Assembly: GCA_905221605.1 (NCBI GenBank)
Contig: CAJNDS010001051.1
Location: 1-38,405, forward strand
Length of the DNA: 38,405 bases
Source: Symbiodinium natans
Taxonomy: Eukaryota > Sar > Dinophyceae > Suessiales > Symbiodiniaceae
Direction: 5' to 3'
Under the pieces are notes generated by a model, which saw only the letters and a program-made list of their open reading frames with translations, was not told where the DNA came from and searched no databases. Position numbers and translations under genes: made by a program. Positions 1 to 10,000 of this stretch are shown here, one piece after another (the stretch's first letter is position 1; each line of letters opens with the position of its first letter).

Positions 1-212
1 AAGTTCCTGCCGCAGGTTGGGGTCAGATCCTTGCCTACATGGCGTTCTGCGAGGTTTCCCAGGATCAGTCGGCCGGCACGGCGGCTGCAGCAGGCGACTT
101 TGGCTTCAAGGTCTTGACCTCCAGCGACCCGGCTGAGAAGACTAAGAAGCTCTCAGCGGAGCTGGCGAACGGCAGACTTGCGATGATGGCCATCATCGGC
201 ATGTTCTTTCAG
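1..212 (+). CDS. Gene A, partial module: third exon (helices 2 and 3)
   Basis: This is the 3' part of a 298-nt third exon, matching 16521-16732 in gene B, where it is module 3. It encodes the end of the middle helix (QILAYMAFCEVSQDQ), the stromal loop and the third helix AELANGRLAMMAIIG, ending MFFQ at 212. The intron 213-343 follows with a GC donor and a TAG acceptor. Confidence 0.85.
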
Positions 213-3200
213 GCGGGATTATCACATGCGTGTGCCGCTAGCGTTGTGATGACTTCATTGACGTCATGTAAGTTGAAGGAAGAATGCAAGTGTGAACCTG
301 TAATACAGAAAGCAGCTTTTGTGTTGTGATGTTTGGGTCATAGGACGGCCTGACCGGAAGCGCCTGGGGTGACTGGGCCAACTACACCGCCTCTCCGCTC
401 CGAGCGTTCGAGAACGAGCTTGGTGTTCAGGATCCCGTCGGATTTTGGGACCCGGCTGGCTTCACCGCCGACGGCAGCGTGGAGGACTTCAAGCGCCGCC
501 GCCAGACCGAGATCAAGCATGGCCGCATTGCAACTCGGATGTTCGAGGTTAGCCTGGAACGCATGTAGAGCACCTCTACGACGCAGAGCTCATCTTAAGC
601 TTTTTTGTTTCTTGTTTCGTTGGGTAGGCCACTCAAGCAAATTCAAGGCCATGCTGGCAGCGATGGGCTACATTACTCCGGAGCAACTTGCTTGTTTTTT
701 TTAATGTTGTTTTTGTTGCGCTTGCATCGCTTGCGACGAAGATTTGGGCTGTTGACATACGCCATGGCATTGCGCGGTGGGGTTCTCGTTTGCTGTAGTT
801 GTAGTTCTCAATGCTACCGTGTGCTACCTTCTTTCGCGATGCCACGATCAACAAATGTGTTTTACACAGCTTCTTGGCTTCTCATTATGCACTTTTCATC
901 TGTCGAAGTGCTGAGGATCACTGGCAAGTTCCCTGGATACTTGAGCCCATCGGCCGGCTTGAAATTCGCGGACGTGCCAAACGGTCTTGCTGCGATCTCC
1001 AAAGTTCCCGCCGCAGGTTGGGGTCAGATCCTTGCCTACATGGCGTTCTGCGAGGTTTCCCAGGATCAGTCGGCCGGCACGGCGGCTGCAGCAGGCGACT
1101 TTGGCTTCAAGGTCTTGACCTCCAGCGACCCGGCTGAGAAGACTAAGAAGCTCTCAGCGGAGCTGGCGAACGGCAGACTTGCGATGATGGCCATCATCGG
1201 CATGTTCTTTCAGGCGGGCTTATCACATGCGTGTGCCGCTAACGTTGTGATGACTTCATTGACTTCATGTGAGTTGAAGGAAGAATGCAAGTGTCAACCT
1301 TGAATACAGAAGGCGGTGTTTGTGAAAGTGATGTTTGGGTCGTAGGACGGCCTGACCGGAAGTGCCTGGGGTGACTGGGCCAACTACACCGCCTCTCCGC
1401 TCCGAGCGTTCGAGAACGAGCTTGGTGTTCAGGATCCCGTCGGATTTTGGGACCCGGCTGGCTTCACCGCCGACGGCAGCGTGGAGGACTTCAAGCGCCG
1501 CCGCCAGACCGAGATCAAGCATGGCCGCATTGCAACTCGGATGTTCGAGGTTAGCCTGGAATGCATGTAGAGCACCTCTGCGACACAGAGCTCATCTTAA
1601 GCTTTTTGGTTTCTTGTTTTTGTTGGGTAGGCCACTCAAGCAAATTCAAGGCCATGCTGGCAGCGATGGGCTACATTACTCCGGAGCAACTTGCCGGAAG
1701 GGTTACGACAGGGAAGGGCAGAGGATGGGGTAAACCGCTTGCCATGCGTTTTAATGCGCTTGCTTTTTGTTGTTTTCGCTTGCATCGCTTGCGACGAAGA
1801 TCTGTGGGCTGTTGACATTCGCCGTGGCATTGCGCGGTGGGGTTCTCGTTTGCTGTAGTTGTAGTTCTCAATGCTACTGTGTGCTACCTTCTTTTCGCGA
1901 TGCCACGATCAACCGATGTGTTTTACACAGCTTCTTGGCTTCTCATTATGCACTTTTCATCTGTCGAAGTGCTGAGGATCACTGGCAAGTTCCCTGGATA
2001 CTTGAGCCCATCGGCCGGCTTGAAATTCGCGGACGTGCCAAACGGTCTTGCTGCGATCTCCAAAGTTCCCGCCGCAGGTTGGGGTCAGATCCTTGCCTAC
2101 ATGGCGTTCTGCGAGGTTTCCCAGGATCAGTCGGCCGGCACGGCGGCTGCAGCAGGCGACTTTGGCTTCAAGGTCTTGACCTCCAGCGACCCGGCTGAGA
2201 AGACTAAGAAGCTCTCAGCGGAGCTGGCGAACGGCAGACTTGCGATGATGGCCATCATCGGCATGTTCTTTCAGGCGGGCTTATCACATGCGTGTGCCGT
2301 TAATGTTATGTCATGACTTCATTGACTTCATTGACTTCATGTGAGTTGAAGGAAGAATGCAAGTGTCAACCTTTAATACAGAAGGCGGTGTTTGTGAAAG
2401 TGATGTTTGGGTCGTAGGACGGCCTGACCGGAAGTGCCTGGGGTGACTGGGCCAACTACACCGCCTCTCCGCTCCGAGCGTTCGAGAACGAGCTTGGTGT
2501 TCAGGATCCCGTCGGATTTTGGGACCCGGCTGGCTTCACCGCCGACGGCAGCGTGGAGGACTTCAAGCGCCGCCGGCAGACCGAGATCAAGCATGGCCGC
2601 ATTGCAACTCGGATGTTCGAGGTTAGCCTGGAATGCATGTAGAGCACCTCTGCGACACAGAGCTCATCTTAAGCTTTTTGGTTTCTTGTTTTTGTTGGGT
2701 AGGCCACTCAAGCAAATTCAAGGCCATGCTGGCAGCGATGGGCTACATTACTCCGGAGCAACTTGCCGGAAGGGTTACGACAGGGAAGGGCAGAGGATGG
2801 GGTAAACCGCTTGCCATGCGTTTTAATGCGCTTGCTTTTTGTTGTTTTCGCTTGCATCGCTTGCGACGAAGATCTGTGGGCTGTTGACATTCGCCGTGGC
2901 ATTGCGCGGTGGGGTTCTCGTTTGCTGTAGTTGTAGTTCTCAATGCTACTGTGTGCTACCTTCTTTTCGCGATGCCACGATCAACCGATGTGTTTTACAC
3001 AGCTTCTTGGCTTCTCATTATGCACTTTTCATCTGTCGAAGTGCTGAGGATCACTGGCAAGTTCCCTGGATACTTGAGCCCATCGGCCGGCTTGAAATTC
3101 GCGGACGTGCCAAACGGTCTTGCTGCGATCTCCAAAGTTCCCGCCGCAGGTTGGGGTCAGATCCTTGCCTACATGGCGTTCTGCGAGGTTTCCCAGGATC

Positions 3201-6200
3201 AGTCGGCCGGCACGGCGGCTGCAGCAGGCGACTTTGGCTTCAAGGTCTTGACCTCCAGCGACCCGGCTGAGAAGACTAAGAAGCTCTCAGCGGAGCTGGC
3301 GAACGGCAGACTTGCGATGATGGCCATCATCGGCATGTTCTTTCAGGCGGGCTTATCACATGCGTGTGCCGCTAACGTTGTGATGACTTCATTGACTTCA
3401 TGTGAGTTGAAGGAAGAATGCAAGTGTCAACCTTTAATACAGAAGGCGGTGTTTGTGAAAGTGATGTTTGGGTCGTAGGACGGCCTGACCGGAAGTGCCT
3501 GGGGTGACTGGGCCAACTACACCGCCTCTCCGCTCCGAGCGTTCGAGAACGAGCTTGGTGTTCAGGATCCCGTCGGATTTTGGGACCCGGCTGGCTTCAC
3601 CGCCGACGGCAGCGTGGAGGACTTCAAGCGCCGCCGACAGACCGAGATCAAGCATGGCCGCATTGCAACTCGGATGTTCGAGGTTAGCCTGGAATGCATG
3701 TAGAGCACCTCTACGACACAGAGCTCATCTTGAGGTTTTCTGTGTTTTGTTTTGTTGGGTCGGCTCAAGCAAAGTCAAGGCCATGCTGGCAGCGATGGGC
3801 TACATCACTCCTGAGCAACTTGCCGGAAGGGTTTCGACAGGGAAGAGCAGAAGATAGGGTAAACCGCTTGTAGCGCGTTTTAATGTGCTTGGTTTTTGTT
3901 GTTGTTTTTAGTTTGCATCGCTTGCAACGTAGATCTGTGCTGTTGACATTCGTCATGGCATCGCGCAGTGGGGTTCTCGTTTGCTGTAGTTACTGTAGTT
4001 CTTAGTGCTGCCATGTGCTGATTTCATCTTGCGATGCTACGATCAGCCGATGTGTTTTACACAGCTTCTTGCATTGCTTCTCAGTATGCACTTTTCATCT
4101 GTCGAAGTGCTGAGGATCACTGGCAAGTTCCCTGGATACTTGAGCCCATCGGCCGGCTTGAAATTCGCGGATGTGCCAAACGGTCTTGCTGCGATCTCCA
4201 AAGTTCCTGCCGCAGGTTGGGGTCAGATCCTTGCCTACATGGCGTTCTGCGAGGTTTCCCAGGATCAGTCGGCCGGCACGGCGGCTGCAGCAGGCGACTT
4301 TGGCTTCAAGGTCTTGACCTCCAGCGACCCGGCTGAGAAGACTAAGAAGCTCTCAGCGGAGCTGGCGAACGGCAGACTTGCGATGATGGCCATCATCGGC
4401 ATGTTCTTTCAGGCGGGCTTATCACATGCGTGTGCCGTTAATGTTATGTCATGACTTCATTGACTTCATGTGAGTTGAAGGAAGAACGCAAGTGTCAACC
4501 TGTAATGCAGAAGGCGGTGTTTGTGAAAGTGATGTTTGGGTCGTAGGACGGCCTGACCGGAAGCGCCTGGGGTGACTGGGCCAACTACACCGCCTCTCCG
4601 CTCCGAGCGTTCGAGAACGAGCTTGGTGTTCAGGATCCCGTCGGATTTTGGGACCCGGCTGGCTTCACCGCCGACGGCAGCGTGGAGGACTTCAAGCGCC
4701 GCCGCCAGACCGAGATCAAGCATGGCCGCATTGCAACTCGGATGTTCGAGGTTAGCCTGGAACGCATGTAGAGCACCTCTACGACACAGAGCTCATCTTA
4801 AGCTTTTTCGTTTCTTGTTTCGTTGGGTAGGCCACTCAAGCAAATTCAAGGCCATGCTGGCAGCGATGGGCTACATTACTCCGGAGCAACTTGCCGGAAG
4901 GGTTACGACAGGGAAGGGCAGAGGACAGGGTAAAACGCTTGCGATGCGTTTTAATGCACTTGCTTTTTGTTGTTTTCGCTTGCATCGCTTGCGACGAAGA
5001 TCTGGGCTGTTGACATATGCCGTGGCATTGCGCGGTGGGGTTCTCGTTTGCTGTAGTTGTAGTTCTCAATGCTGCCGTGTGCTACCTTCTTTTCGCGATG
5101 CCACGATCAACCGATGTGTTTTACACAGCTTCTTGGCTTCTCATTATGCACTTTTCATCTGTCGAAGTGCTGAGGATCACTGGCAAGTTCCCTGGATACT
5201 TGAGCCCATCGGCCGGCTTGAAATTCGCGGACGTGCCAAACGGTCTTGCTGCGATCTCCAAAGTTCCCGCCGCAGGTTGGGGTCAGATCCTTGCCTACAT
5301 GGCGTTCTGCGAGGTTTCCCAGGATCAGTCGGCCGGCACGGCGGCTGCAGCAGGCGACTTTGGCTTCAAGGTCTTGACCTCCAGCGACCCGGCTGAGAAG
5401 ACTAAGAAGCTCTCAGCGGAGCTGGCGAACGGCAGACTTGCGATGATGGCCATCATCGGGATGTTCTTTCAGGCGGGCTTATCACATGCGTGTGCCGTTG
5501 TGACTTCATTGTCTTCGTGTGAGTTCAAGACTTCATGTGAGTTGTTGAAAGAATGCAAGTCATCATTCAAGTAGAGAATGTGCCGTTTGTGTGATGCTTG
5601 TGTCGTAGGACGGCCTGACCGGAAGCGCCTGGGGTGACTGGGCCAACTACACTGCTTCGCCTTTGCGCGCTGAGCCTGTCTCTGCCGCCGCGGCAGCGGC
5701 TGCAGCCAAAGCTGCCGCGGCCAAGGCAGGCGCGAGCGCAGGAGCGAAGACAGCAGCGGCCACCACGGGCATCGGTGCCGGCACTGGCAAGTCCCTGAGC
5801 GGTGAGGGCGAGGAGGTGCCCCCTGAGCCGACTTTCGACCCGGCGAATGAGGTGGGCGTCACCGAGCCCTTCGGCTACTTCGACCCGGCCGGCTTCTGCA
5901 AGAAGGGTGACAAGGCCGGCTTCCGCAACCTGCGCGCGGCCGAGATCAAGCATGGCAGGGTTGCGATGATGGCCGCAGTGGGTGCCGTCGTGCAGCACTA
6001 CGTGAAGTTCCCTGGCTTCGACAGCGTGCCTGCCGGACTCGGCGCTGTGGAGGTCCCGCCGGGCACCTACGGCTTCGCCGCGCTCTTCGCGGTCTCGGGC
6101 TTGCTGGAGCTGGGCGCCTGGACTGAGGACCCCTCGAAGGAGCCGGGCAACTTCGGTGACCCCGCCGGCCTGGGCCAGTACACGCTGGAGATGCGCAACC

Positions 6201-6304
6201 GGGAGATCAACAACGGCCGAATGGCCATGTTCGCAGCCATCGGTATCATCGCCGCCAACGTCTACACGGGCAAGGATGCCATCGAGCAGTTCGGCCTTGC
6301 GTAG
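1..6304 (+). CDS. acpPC: Gene A: LHC (peridinin-chlorophyll a/c) polyprotein, 3' portion
   Basis: Light-harvesting antenna polyprotein of the plastid thylakoid, entering the window inside a module and ending at the TAG at 6302-6304. Exons seen: 3-212 (partial codon at 1-2), then five three-exon modules (344-529/648-682/916-1213; 1346-1531/1651-1685/1977-2274; 2418-2603/2723-2757/3049-3346; 3479-3664/3780-3814/4115-4412; 4547-4732/4851-4885/5175-5472), then a single terminal exon 5609-6304. Every junction reads GC...AG|G, and splicing gives one continuous frame. Each module has the two conserved LHC transmembrane helices TEIKHGRIAMLAAMG and AELANGRLAMMAIIG, plus a middle helix near ILAYMAFCE. 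LHC polyproteins are known in dinoflagellates and euglenoids; the splice structure here is my inference. The symbol is a family label for dinoflagellate chlorophyll a-c-peridinin antenna proteins. Confidence 0.88.
344..1213 (+). CDS. Gene A module (344), short third intron
   Basis: Exons 344-529, 648-682 and 916-1213 encode a 173-residue LHC module starting DGLTGSAWGDW and ending GMFFQ. Its intron 683-915 is only 233 nt because about 56 nt are missing compared with the matching intron 17203-17491 in gene B. The missing part lies just after the GCAACTTGC donor. The coding sequence is intact. Confidence 0.85.
1346..2274 (+). CDS. Gene A module (1346)
   Basis: Exons 1346-1531 (186 nt), 1651-1685 (35 nt) and 1977-2274 (298 nt) total 519 nt, or 173 codons. 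This is the reference form of the module. Introns are 1532-1650 (119 nt) and 1686-1976 (291 nt). All donors are GC and all acceptors AG. The first-helix motif TEIKHGRIAMLAAMG is only complete after joining exons 1 and 2. Confidence 0.88.
2418..3346 (+). CDS. Gene A module (2418)
   Basis: Exons 2418-2603, 2723-2757 and 3049-3346 encode a standard 173-residue LHC module, identical in protein sequence to its neighbours as far as I can see. The following intron 3347-3478 is 132 nt and open in frame, its first in-frame stop being the TAG of its own acceptor. Confidence 0.88.
3479..4412 (+). CDS. Gene A module (3479), second intron subtype
   Basis: Exons 3479-3664, 3780-3814 and 4115-4412 encode the standard module. 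Its introns belong to a second subtype: intron 2 ends in a TCGGCTCAAGC stretch instead of TAGGCCACTCAAGC, and exon 2 uses ATCACTCCT where the other subtype has ATTACTCCG. The change is silent. Confidence 0.88.
4547..5472 (+). CDS. Gene A module (4547), last standard module
   Basis: Exons 4547-4732, 4851-4885 and 5175-5472 encode the last standard module before the terminal domain. Near its 3' end it has GGGATGTTC where the other modules have GGCATGTTC, a silent mark shared with the equivalent module 22200-23125 of gene B. The intron 5473-5608 after it also has its own sequence (TCTTCGTGTGAGTTC and onward). Confidence 0.88.
5609..6304 (+). CDS. Gene A terminal exon: Ala/Lys linker plus divergent C-terminal LHC domain
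   Basis: A single 696-nt exon (231 residues plus TAG). It opens with the standard inter-module stretch DGLTGSAWGDWANY...SPLRA, then runs into a roughly 50-residue linker rich in Ala, Lys and Gly. A different LHC domain follows: first helix AAEIKHGRVAMMAAVG, middle helix around YGFAALFAVSGLLELGAW, third helix REINNGRMAMFAAIG, and C-terminus IEQFGLA. Both E-x-x-H/N-x-R chlorophyll-binding motifs are present. Unlike the other modules it has no introns, and it is strongly G/C-rich at third positions. It is probably a separate LHC gene fused to the end of the array. Confidence 0.9.
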   Translation, partial: DGLTGSAWGDWANYTASPLRAEPVSAAAAAAAAKAAAAKAGASAGAKTAAATTGIGAGTGKSLSGEGEEVPPEPTFDPANEVGVTEPFGYFDPAGFCKKGDKAGFRNLRAAEIKHGRVAMMAAVGAVVQHYVKFPGFDSVPAGLGAVEVPPGTYGFAALFAVSGLLELGAWTEDPSKEPGNFGDPAGLGQYTLEMRNREINNGRMAMFAAIGIIAANVYTGKDAIEQFGLA

Positions 6305-6317
6305 GGCGCTGACAGCA

Positions 6318-6366
6318 AATTCTTTGTCAATCTGTAAAGAATTGTAAATCCCAGCCCTGATGGGCT
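6318..6366 (+). promoter_or_regulatory. Tandem 3'UTR hairpins after gene A stop
   Basis: AATTCTTT (6318-6325) pairs with AAAGAATT (6336-6343): an 8-bp stem with a 10-nt loop starting 14 nt after the stop. A second 5-bp stem, AGCCC/GGGCT (6353-6357 and 6362-6366), has a 4-nt loop and is followed by a T-rich run. Possible roles are 3' end formation or mRNA stability; this is inferred from sequence only. Confidence 0.4.
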
Positions 6367-6885
6367 TCTTTTAGTGTTGTGAGTTTTGTTGCGTGGCTTC
6401 CGGTTCCGTGGGCGCTTTAGCGGCTATCCACAAGCCCCCAAGCCACGTTCTCATACTCCTGGCGTGGGCGAACAAGTCACCGTGCTAGCCTCAGCAACAT
6501 TTTGACGAGGTTTGTTTCGAAGGATGGGCGCTAAGCTTCAACCTCTTGACATGTTTTGGTGTGTTCGCTTCTTCAAAGCCTCAGAGATGCCACCGTCCGC
6601 TTACCCCGCGCGTTGTTGAATGATCCCGCACGCCAAGAGCTCCCGGCCTCCGACACGTGGGGTGTCGCAGGCCGACGAAGTTTTGTGTGCAACTCCACCG
6701 CAAATGTCGGAGAAGCTCCAAAAAGATCACTGGCGCTTGCCTGGCTGTTCACCGTAGGCCCTGTAGGCATGGGCAGCGCTGCGCATCGTCACCCAGCAAA
6801 GAGGGGTCACGCGGAAGGCACGTTTCTGCTGCTGCGGGCTCAAGATTTAATACATTTAATTGCCTTTTCTGCAGGCGTGGCCTGA

Positions 6886-6907
6886 CCTCTTTTCCCTTTT
6901 AATTCAG
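6886..6907 (+). promoter_or_regulatory. Candidate spliced-leader trans-splicing acceptor of gene B
   Basis: A pyrimidine-rich run (CCTCTTTTCCCTTTTAATTCAG) ends in CAG at 6905-6907, only 17 nt before the ATG at 6925. Dinoflagellate nuclear mRNAs receive a spliced leader at such an AG. The spacing fits a very short 5' untranslated region. The call depends on the start codon proposed at 6925. Confidence 0.4.
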
Positions 6908-6924
6908 ACTTGTACATTTTCGCA

Positions 6925-6936
6925 ATGTCTGGCCCG
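6925..6936 (+). CDS. Gene B exon 1 (start codon), tentative
   Basis: ATG TCT GGC CCG (MSGP), followed directly by a GC donor at 6937. It lies 17 nt after a strong pyrimidine/AG acceptor and is in phase 0 with the next proposed exon. Without splicing the frame runs into a CTCTTCGG simple repeat and a CA repeat, which is implausible as protein. No other upstream ATG is clearly better. Confidence 0.35.
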
Positions 6937-7060
6937 GCGCCCAGGGCTCTTCGGCTCTTCGGCTCTTCGCTCTTCGGCGCTTCGGCTCTTCGGCTCTTCG
7001 GCTCTTCGGCTCTTCGGCTCCTGGCTCTCTGCGGGTTCGCGCCGACAGGGGTGGTGCACA

Positions 7061-7097
<37 letters not shown>

Positions 7098-10000
7098 CAT
7101 GGCCGTAGGGCTTCATGACGGAGCACATCCGCCGCGCTGACCCCAGACCCGGAGCCCTGAACACTCTGAACCCCTCCTCCGCAAAAGCAAGGACCACTTC
7201 GGACCGAGGCATCGAACCTTCAAACATCAAAGAAGAAAAAGAGGGAAGAGAGAGGAGCCCCTTAGCCCCCGCCTCCTCCTACAGCTAGTGATACAAGGCC
7301 AGAAGGCTGTGGCCGCAGCGGCCCTCGCCACCGCTGCCTTCACTGCCAAGGAGGCGCGCGCGCTTTCTTTTTTTTGGGTTGGGGGGAGGCGGGGGGGGGG
7401 GAGTGTGGGGGGGCAAACGGCTTTTGGGGGGCCGTTTTTGGGATTTTTGGGTCTTCTTAGGTTTTTATTTTGGCTTGACTTGACACTTTACGGCTTTCGG
7501 GGCTGGGGTTTGGGGTTCCGGATGTCAAGGCAAGTTGGGCCATGGGGGCTGAAGGGAGGGAGCCTACACTTAGAAACACCCCTATGTTGGCATTGTTTTT
7601 TGTGTGGTTGTTGTGGGAGTACAACCCAACAGGTCTGAACACAGCACTCAGACCCCGAAACAAAACCAAAACCCCTCAAGCCCCTCAAGCCCCTCAAGCC
7701 CCTCAAGCCCCTCAAGCCCCTCAAGCCCCTCAAACTGTCAAACCCTGAAACTCTCAAACCCTCAAACCCTCAGAGCTTTGATCGGTTTGGGAGCTTCGGG
7801 TTTCGCTTTCTGGGGGGTTTGGGGATTTCTGGGTTCAGGGTTGAGAGATTTAGGGCTCCATTTTTTGGAATTGCATTTTTTCTCTATGTTTTTTGGGAGC
7901 TCTGGTCGATTTTGTTTTCAGGGGCCTAGGGGTTCAGGGGTCTCGGTTTTCGGCTTTTGGTTATGGTCTATGGATTTCGGGGTTTAGTGTTTCGCTTTAT
8001 ATCCCTGGCTCTTCCCTTTTACCTTCGGGTTGGAGGGCTTGTCTGGGGCTTAGGATAGGGTGTAGGGTCGGAGGTTTTAGTGGGTTATTGGGGTTCCAAA
8101 GGTTGGGTTTTTCAGGGCATTTGCGGAGGCTTTTGTCGCCACCTCGGCGCCTGCCACAGCAGCGCAGGACGGCTCTTAAGCGCCCCAAACTGCTCCCGTA
8201 CCTCCCCGCACCCCGCAATGCAACAAAGCCTTAAAGCCCCCTAAGCTGAGTTGCGTGCTCGGGGAAGGGAGGGGGGGGGGTGAGGTCGAGGATGGTATTG
8301 GGGGGTTTTGGCATTTCAGGGAACTTAGTGGAGTCTCTGTGCGTCAAGGGCTTTGGTCACAGGGGCGGAAGCCCTGAGCACAAAGAACCCTAAACGATAA
8401 TCCTGCGAAGGCCAAGCATTCCATTGAGCCCTAAAAGCCCCAAACTGAATGATATCTATCTTTCTGGGAAGACATGGATGATTATGGTTTTTAGGGGAGT
8501 CAGGGGGAAGACAGTGAAAGTGTGTGCCAAGTGTCCGTTTTTAAGTGAGGTTGTCATGAGCCCAACCGTGTATAATCTGATGGAACGTTGTGACTGCAAA
8601 TCTTGGTTTGTTGCTTTTGTTCGCGCCCGGTTGAATCTAGAGGCGAAGGGAAGGCACTAAGCACGTAAGACAAGCTAGGAAAGCGAGTGAGATTTATCGA
8701 CCTTCCTGGGCAAAAGGGAGGAACACCCTAAACCGAAACGCCCCAAACCCTCAAGGGTTTAGGTTTCCATGATGGAGGTATGGCTTTAGGACATTCTAGG
8801 GTTTGGGCTTCTGTTCACGTTCACTGCCTTGTTCGTCTTGACCAGCATTTGGGGGTTTGTGTGCCGAGTCGAGGCTCCCACAAGCACCAGGCTGCGTGGC
8901 AGCACATCCGCAGGCAAGTCGGATGCCGAAGTCTAGGTTCCAGTAGAGACCCAAGCTTGGACAAAGTTTGAAGATCAAGTATGGAGGTGCGTCGTAGGAT
9001 TTGGGCTTCGGCAACTCTTGCTTTAAATCCTAAACCCTCAACCCTAGGGCTGAAACCCTAAACCCTACACCCTACACCCTAAGCCCTAAACCCTACACCC
9101 TAAACCTTAAACCCTAAAGCCCCCCCCCCAAAAAAAAAAAAAACCCTTCCTGCATGCAGGCTCCTCGCCTTCGTCGGTGCTTCCCCTGGCCACGGCTGCG
9201 GTTGTGGCGGCCGGAGCTTTCCGAAGCCAGGCGAGAGAGGTTCCAACACGGCCCCCCCAAAAACCTTGAGGCGGCTAGAACAGGGTTTCGGGTTTAGGGT
9301 TTAGGGTTTAGGAATTAGGGTTTAGGGTTGAGGGTTTTTTTGTTCAATCATTCAGCTTAGGGGCATCAAGGCGTTTTAAGGTTCAGAGTTTTAAGGGTTT
9401 TAGGGTTTTTAAGAGGGTTTTACCCTTCTGCGTTTCTAAACATAGGGCTGTAGGGTTAGGGCAGGTGTCGCAGTGCTTGGGAATGAAGGATCTAGATCCT
9501 GAGCCCTAAACCCTAAAACCTAAGAACTTAAAAACCGCGTTTAAGGGTTCGGTTTTAGTTTCAGACAGGGGGAAGAGGCAAACACCCTAAGACCCCAACA
9601 CCCAAAACCCTAAAACCCCAGCACCCTAAACCCCAACGCCCGAGCACTAGCACCCCAGCACCCCATATCCGAGCACCCTTAATCCTAGCACCCTGAATCC
9701 CCAAAACTGTAAAACTCCAAGCCCGCAGCACCGCAAAGCCCGAACACCCAAGCACCCGAAGAGCACCCTAAACCCCACAACCCCCGAACACCCCAAACAG
9801 AGACCCCAAAAAAGGCCTGGAGGGGTTTCAAAACCCCGAAGCCCCCAAACCTCTGGGCCCCCCCCAATGCGGGTTTGGGGCTTGGGGTTGAGGGTCCATT
9901 GCACTAGGTTTTTCGGGCTTGGGGTTTAGGGCTTCAGAGCTTGAGAGTTTTGGGGCATGAGGGTTTGTAGAAGTGAGGAAGACTCCGAAACACCCCCCAA

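Larger units (their letters stand above)
6305..6907 (+). other. 3' untranslated region and intergenic spacer between genes A and B
   Basis: About 600 nt without a supported gene. It begins with two small hairpins just after the stop codon and ends with a pyrimidine-rich splice-acceptor-like site. No AATAAA signal is evident, and dinoflagellate mRNAs generally lack one. A 109-codon open frame from 6556 shows no recognisable domain and looks like chance. Confidence 0.6.
6937..7284 (+). other. Leader intron 1 of gene B, simple-repeat rich
   Basis: GC...CAG intron candidate of 348 nt, ending in a pyrimidine tract (CCCCCGCCTCCTCCTACAG). It holds a CTCTTCGG repeat (6945-7020), a CA repeat (7057-7095) and an unremarkable A/G-rich stretch. 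Confidence 0.4.

Noticed and set aside
338-520. Recurring - strand open frames of 60-85 codons opposite the first exon of each module
   Set aside because: They are exact shadows of the strongly conserved coding exon and change only when the sense exon changes; no start context or domain.
369-704. Recurring + strand frames (Thr/Pro/Ser/Arg-rich, 76-274 codons) running over first exon and introns
   Set aside because: Out of frame with the LHC helices and crossing spliced introns; they are alternative-frame readings of the module.
3761-3771. GGCTCAAG near the end of some second introns as a relic of the dinoflagellate spliced leader
   Set aside because: Only the last eight bases match, the site is inside an intron and not at a gene 5' end, and the other intron subtype lacks it. 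A chance match is likely.
5567-5998. 143-codon - strand frame opposite the terminal LHC exon
   Set aside because: Shadow of a G/C-rich exon; no recognisable domain.
6899-7230. Long frames on both strands over the octamer and CA repeats
   Set aside because: Produced by eight-base and two-base repeats; Cys-Val and Thr-His runs are not protein-like.
7672-7734. Regular short repeats that could suggest a CRISPR array
   Set aside because: Nine-base units directly adjoining with no spacers, in a eukaryotic intron.
8424-8660. 78-codon open frame with several Cys residues
   Set aside because: No recognised domain, inside a repeat-rich intron; conserved in gene C only because the whole region is duplicated.
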